DNA of 64,000 nt from Leptolyngbya sp. PCC 7375 (GTDB lineage: Bacteria; Cyanobacteriota; Cyanobacteriia; Phormidesmidales; Phormidesmidaceae). The position numbers were made by a program, and so were the translations under genes. The DNA lies in NCBI RefSeq assembly GCF_000316115.1, contig NZ_JH993797.1, positions 186,001-250,000 of the forward strand, read 5' to 3'. Below are positions 61,253 through 64,000 of this stretch, piece by piece; the first letter of the stretch is position 1; every line of letters begins with the position of its first letter. The notes under the pieces were generated by a model. The model had not been told where the DNA came from. It saw nothing but the letters and a program-made list of their open reading frames with translations, and ran no database searches.

Positions 61253-61667
61253 GTCATCAGCTCCAGTATCCAAACCCACCACCTTATCTGCCGTTGTATC
61301 CTTAGCTGTCAGCATCAACACAGGAGATGCTTTACCCAATGCTCTGTACTGTTGGCATAAAGACACGCCGCTAACCACAGGCAGCATCCAGTCTAAAATC
61401 AACAGATCATAGTCCCTATTGTTGATCAACCATTGAGCTTCTTGAGAATCTTCCACACCATCGACTAAGTGACCTGATTCGGATAAGGCGATGCACAGCG
61501 GTCGTAGTTGGGCGGGGTCATCTTCAACCAGCAGGATAATCATGGGGGATACCCAATACGGGCCAGTAAAGTTTACCGCTCTTTAGTATGGGCAGAGAAT
61601 ATAACAGAAATATGATGTCGCTCATTGCTGGGTATGATCGGTGCATTAGGCGTTAAACATCATCACC

Positions 61668-62060
61668 TTGCGAAAGCTGCCTCAACTATTGAATTGGAGA
61701 GTATTACGGCTGTGGCTATCGCTGCTAGTGTTAGGGGGTGCTTTTTGGACCATCGGCCAGCTGATGACGCTCAGAATTCTGGGGCGTACCTATGACACAT
61801 CACGCTATGTGATTACAGATGTGCAGCCTGAAGAAGACATTTCAAAAGAGGCGATCAGGGTCATCCGGGTGGAGATTTGTAATGAAGCTGGCACCTCTGA
61901 GGCCAGGGTTATTTTTAATGATCTAGGCGATCGCAAGCTGCAGTTTGATCTGACTGTGCCTGGGGAGATTGAGGGTGCGATCGCAAAAGAAATCAACATC
62001 CCCCAACAAGAAATCAGCAAACTAGTTCAATACAAGGTCCGTGATCCTTGCTCAATTTGA
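61668..62060 (+). CDS. Hypothetical membrane-anchored protein
   Basis: 130 residues, apparently from a TTG. One N-terminal membrane span (LRLWLSLLVLGGAFWTIGQL) then a soluble domain with alternating strands (YVITDVQPEEDISKEAIRVI, IFNDLGDRKLQFDLTVPGEI). No family recognised. Two HIP1 sites inside suggest a long-resident gene. Confidence 0.55.
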   Translation: MRKLPQLLNWRVLRLWLSLLVLGGAFWTIGQLMTLRILGRTYDTSRYVITDVQPEEDISKEAIRVIRVEICNEAGTSEARVIFNDLGDRKLQFDLTVPGEIEGAIAKEINIPQQEISKLVQYKVRDPCSI

Positions 62061-62124
62061 TTAAGCTTGATTTATGTTTCACCAAAACTATCACAGGGCA
62101 TGGGAGAGAATTATCACACCATCA

Positions 62125-62144
62125 GCCTGGATAAAAGACCAGGC
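62125..62144. terminator. Possible short terminator between convergent genes
   Basis: GCCTGG and CCAGGC pair around an 8-base loop between two convergent genes. There is no strong T run. Confidence 0.35.
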
Positions 62145-62146
62145 CT

Positions 62147-62557
62147 CTAGGCCCGAAAGACTTTAGTGATTTCTGCATTCATCAGAGCAATTTGAGGATC
62201 GCTCTGAATTGCTTCAAAATATTTGGCAGCTAAGGGCGTAGATGAATTTTCATTGGGTTTTAACATCAACCGCCCTTTCTCCAGAAAAATGGCCGCTGTC
62301 TCTTCGGGGTTTTCGGGCGGTTCCTTGGCGCTGGTAAATTCATCAATCTGGACGATAAATTGGGAAATGGGACGTAGCCAGCTAAACGCATCGTCACTGA
62401 TCACCAGTTGAAAGAATTCACCTTTATTTTTAATGGGGCCATTGACCTGTTCGTAGCGTCCACGCTCTGACTCTAAAAGCAGCTTATGGAGCTTCAGTAG
62501 ATTGTTGCGAAAGCGTTTAAGACGCTGTTGATTGGTCTCGGATGAAGAAGCGGTCAT
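62147..62557 (-). CDS. Conserved-looking hypothetical protein
   Basis: 136 residues, helical and soluble: LKRFRNNLLKLHKLLLESER, then GEFFQLVISDDAFSWLRPIS and QFIVQIDEF. The pattern recalls a cyanobacterial hypothetical family I cannot name. No catalytic motif seen. It converges on the 130-residue gene. Confidence 0.6.
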   Translation of the reverse strand: MTASSSETNQQRLKRFRNNLLKLHKLLLESERGRYEQVNGPIKNKGEFFQLVISDDAFSWLRPISQFIVQIDEFTSAKEPPENPEETAAIFLEKGRLMLKPNENSSTPLAAKYFEAIQSDPQIALMNAEITKVFRA

Positions 62558-62720
62558 AGAATCAACAAAATAGGGCAGTCCTATTCACATTATCGTGTTT
62601 ACCTAGGTTGTATGGAACCATACATGCATGTGAATTAGGACATTTAATACAACTGGTCGAATTGAACGTTCATTCTTTGCAACTGACGTTAGAATCATCC
62701 CTAGCGTTCTAGGCGGTGTC

Positions 62721-63503
62721 ATGTTTACTCGTCCCTCCCGCATTACTAATCGCAGTCGCGTTCGTAAAACGGATAAGCAGAAGGATAAACAACCCAATCC
62801 CAACCCGCAGCAGCAGCCAGGAGTGTGGCGGGTTTTGTCAATGCTATCGATGGTGGTCTTTGGTGGCGGCTTAGTAGTGGCCTCGGTGGCTGGTTATGGC
62901 CTGTGGCGTACTGGGGATCAGTTTATGGATGGTGTGAAGCTAATGTTCACGCCGAAACCACCGGAGGATAAGGTGGATACGCGCACCCTGATCGTTGAGC
63001 AAATTCAGGGGGCTAGCGAACTGACGACGGCTATCTTTTCGATGGAGGCAGTGGTGCCCACGGAAAGCAACCGGACAGTAGGTAACTATGTGATTGGTCA
63101 AACTAATTTGTTATACATTGCCCACGGAGAAGTCCGTGCAGGTATCGATCTTGGGGCGATCAGCGAAGAAAATGTACAGGTGATCAATGATTCTGAAGAC
63201 TTGCCACCGAGTCTGGTTTTGACCCTGCCAGCGCCTAAAGTTCTGGATAGTAAGTTAGATATCACTCGCTCAAAAGTATATGAGTATGACCGTGGTTTCT
63301 TGAGCTTAGGTCCGGATCGTGCCCCGGAACTCCAGGCCTTAGCGCAGCAGGAAGCCCTTAAGCAAATTCGTCAAGGAGCCTGTGATGAGGGGATCTTGGC
63401 CATGGCCAGTGAACGAGCTGAACTGACTATGCGGCAGCTAATTGAGCCCATGGGGTATGAAAATTTGACGGTGAACGTGGCTGAACCCACAGGGTGTTCT
63501 TAA
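62721..63503 (+). CDS. DUF4230 domain protein
   Basis: 260 residues. A basic N-terminal tail, one membrane span (about residues 40-65), then the DUF4230 domain: RTLIVEQIQGASELTTAIFS, VGQ-like VIGQTNLLYIAHGEVRAGID, LVLTLPAPKVLDSKLDITRS, and a late helix QALAQQEALKQIRQGACDEG. Anchored with the domain outside the membrane. Function unknown in all organisms. Confidence 0.85.
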   Translation: MFTRPSRITNRSRVRKTDKQKDKQPNPNPQQQPGVWRVLSMLSMVVFGGGLVVASVAGYGLWRTGDQFMDGVKLMFTPKPPEDKVDTRTLIVEQIQGASELTTAIFSMEAVVPTESNRTVGNYVIGQTNLLYIAHGEVRAGIDLGAISEENVQVINDSEDLPPSLVLTLPAPKVLDSKLDITRSKVYEYDRGFLSLGPDRAPELQALAQQEALKQIRQGACDEGILAMASERAELTMRQLIEPMGYENLTVNVAEPTGCS

Positions 63504-63639
63504 GGGAGTTTTGAGCTTTGAGTGCTGAGTTTTGAGTTACAACGTTATCAACTCAAGGCGTTACACTGCTTTGCTGTTACTGTTTTATGTCAGCATTTTT
63601 ACTGTAGGCCCGTAGGTTCAATTCAAAACTCTCCCCAAA

Positions 63640-64000
63640 ATGATAGAGCTACATCAGTTTGAAGCGTCTCACTATTGTGAAAAGGTCCGGCTGATTCTGG
63701 ATTATAAGCAACTGCCCTATAAAACGGTGGAAGTGATGCCTGGGGTGGGGCAGGTGGAGCTGTATCGGCTGTCAGGACAACGTCAGGTACCGGTGCTTAA
63801 GGATGGAGCAACGGTAATAGCAGACTCTACTGCGATCGCAACCTACCTGGATGAAACCTATCCCGAACGGCCCGTCTTACCAGCTGACGGAGCCATGCGC
63901 GGTCTGTGTTTAATGCTAGAAGACTGGGCCGATGAATCCATGGGCCCTAATGCCCGCAAGGCCATGATTGGAGCCTTTAACCAACATCCTAGCTTTCGGA
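63640..64000 (+). CDS. Glutathione S-transferase family protein, cut by the window end
   Basis: The ATG at 63640 opens a frame of 120 codons that runs off the end. The N-terminal thioredoxin-like GST domain is clear: HQFEASHYCEKVRLILDYKQ, the glutathione-binding cis-proline in RQVPVLKDGATVIADSTAIA and the TYLDETYPERP ending. The helical C-terminal domain has just begun. A HIP1 site lies inside. Not recognised beyond GST superfamily. Confidence 0.85.
   Translation, partial: MIELHQFEASHYCEKVRLILDYKQLPYKTVEVMPGVGQVELYRLSGQRQVPVLKDGATVIADSTAIATYLDETYPERPVLPADGAMRGLCLMLEDWADESMGPNARKAMIGAFNQHPSFR

Larger units (their letters stand above)
59536..61543 (-). pseudogene. rppA: RppA-like response regulator broken by an IS4-family element
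   Basis: The N-terminal receiver (61253-61543, 97 codons) has D51 in DYDLLILDWMLPVVSG and ends LDTGADD. The rest (59536-59928, 130 codons) reads YLVKPVDIPELLARVRALGR and an OmpR winged helix with LSSREFHLMEYLMRRSG and ETVYGMGYRLK. Taking out the IS and one copy of the 9-bp duplication rejoins them in frame to 227 residues with no other defect. The receiver is cut off from its DNA-binding domain; the open frame at 59536-60045 starts within the IS. Confidence 0.93.

Noticed and set aside
1..64000. CRISPR arrays and tRNA genes
   Set aside because: No regularly spaced direct repeats with unique spacers, and no cloverleaf-like sequence with a GGTTCGA-type arm, were recognised by eye; a tRNA scan was not run.

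Overview
The window is cyanobacterial chromosomal DNA. The octamer GCGATCGC (HIP1) recurs every one to two kilobases over most of it, there is a type III glutamine synthetase, a RppA/RppB-type two-component pair, an Omp85 protein, a STAND NTPase with the N-terminal helix-turn-helix common in cyanobacteria, and many small cyanobacterial hypothetical proteins. The genus cannot be fixed from this sequence. I recognised no rRNA, tRNA or CRISPR array.

Layout. 0-7.7 kb: a decayed AraC regulator, a small ABM-type monooxygenase, a LptA/OstA-like periplasmic protein, a divergent GNAT/TetR pair around a palindromic operator, and a LysR regulator divergent from a trpB-trpA pair that is split by a small hairpin-rich element. 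7.8-15.5 kb: a PfpI/DJ-1 protein, a DUF4184 membrane protein, a LysR regulator divergent from a DsbA-like oxidoreductase plus FAD monooxygenase, a GNAT enzyme, and glnN with a clear terminator. 15.5-23.4 kb: small unknown genes, a SufR-like regulator and a divergent MFS transporter that both look damaged, a diaminopropionate ammonia-lyase, a TetR/peroxiredoxin pair sharing an operator-like motif, and an inverted repeat family. 23.7-26.4 kb: an Omp85 outer-membrane protein and a secreted YbaY-like protein.

27-36 kb is a carbohydrate block: an EIIA-HPr-EI fusion, a glucose-type EIICB (PtsG) and a HAD sugar-phosphate enzyme form a complete glucose phosphotransferase system, which is unusual in cyanobacteria. 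It is convergent with glycogen phosphorylase and a histidine phosphatase. 36.4-39.5 kb holds an AI-2E family protein, MarC and a GAF-LuxR regulator.

39.6-58 kb is accessory DNA, nearly free of HIP1 sites. It carries an IS with target duplication, an AraC/SRPBCC pair, an M28 peptidase gene cut by an IS1634-type element that itself holds an IS3-family element, an alpha/beta hydrolase, an aminotransferase, a truncated Uma2 gene, a rhomboid protease with two broken copies of itself, a response regulator remnant, a PEP-CTERM M28 peptidase, and a large STAND NTPase with WD40-like repeats. The STAND promoter holds at least six copies of TGACTTTTT, most of them ATGACTTTTT. An unknown 416-residue protein lies downstream of the STAND gene, and three small membrane/NfeD-like genes are divergent from it.

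58-64 kb: a RppB-like sensor kinase whose partner rppA is broken by an IS4-family element with a 9-bp target duplication, then small hypothetical proteins, a DUF4230 protein and the start of a glutathione S-transferase that runs off the end. Three IS insertions with readable target duplications, a nested fourth element and several part-deleted genes show a region under active rearrangement. All calls come from reading the sequence; no database search was run.
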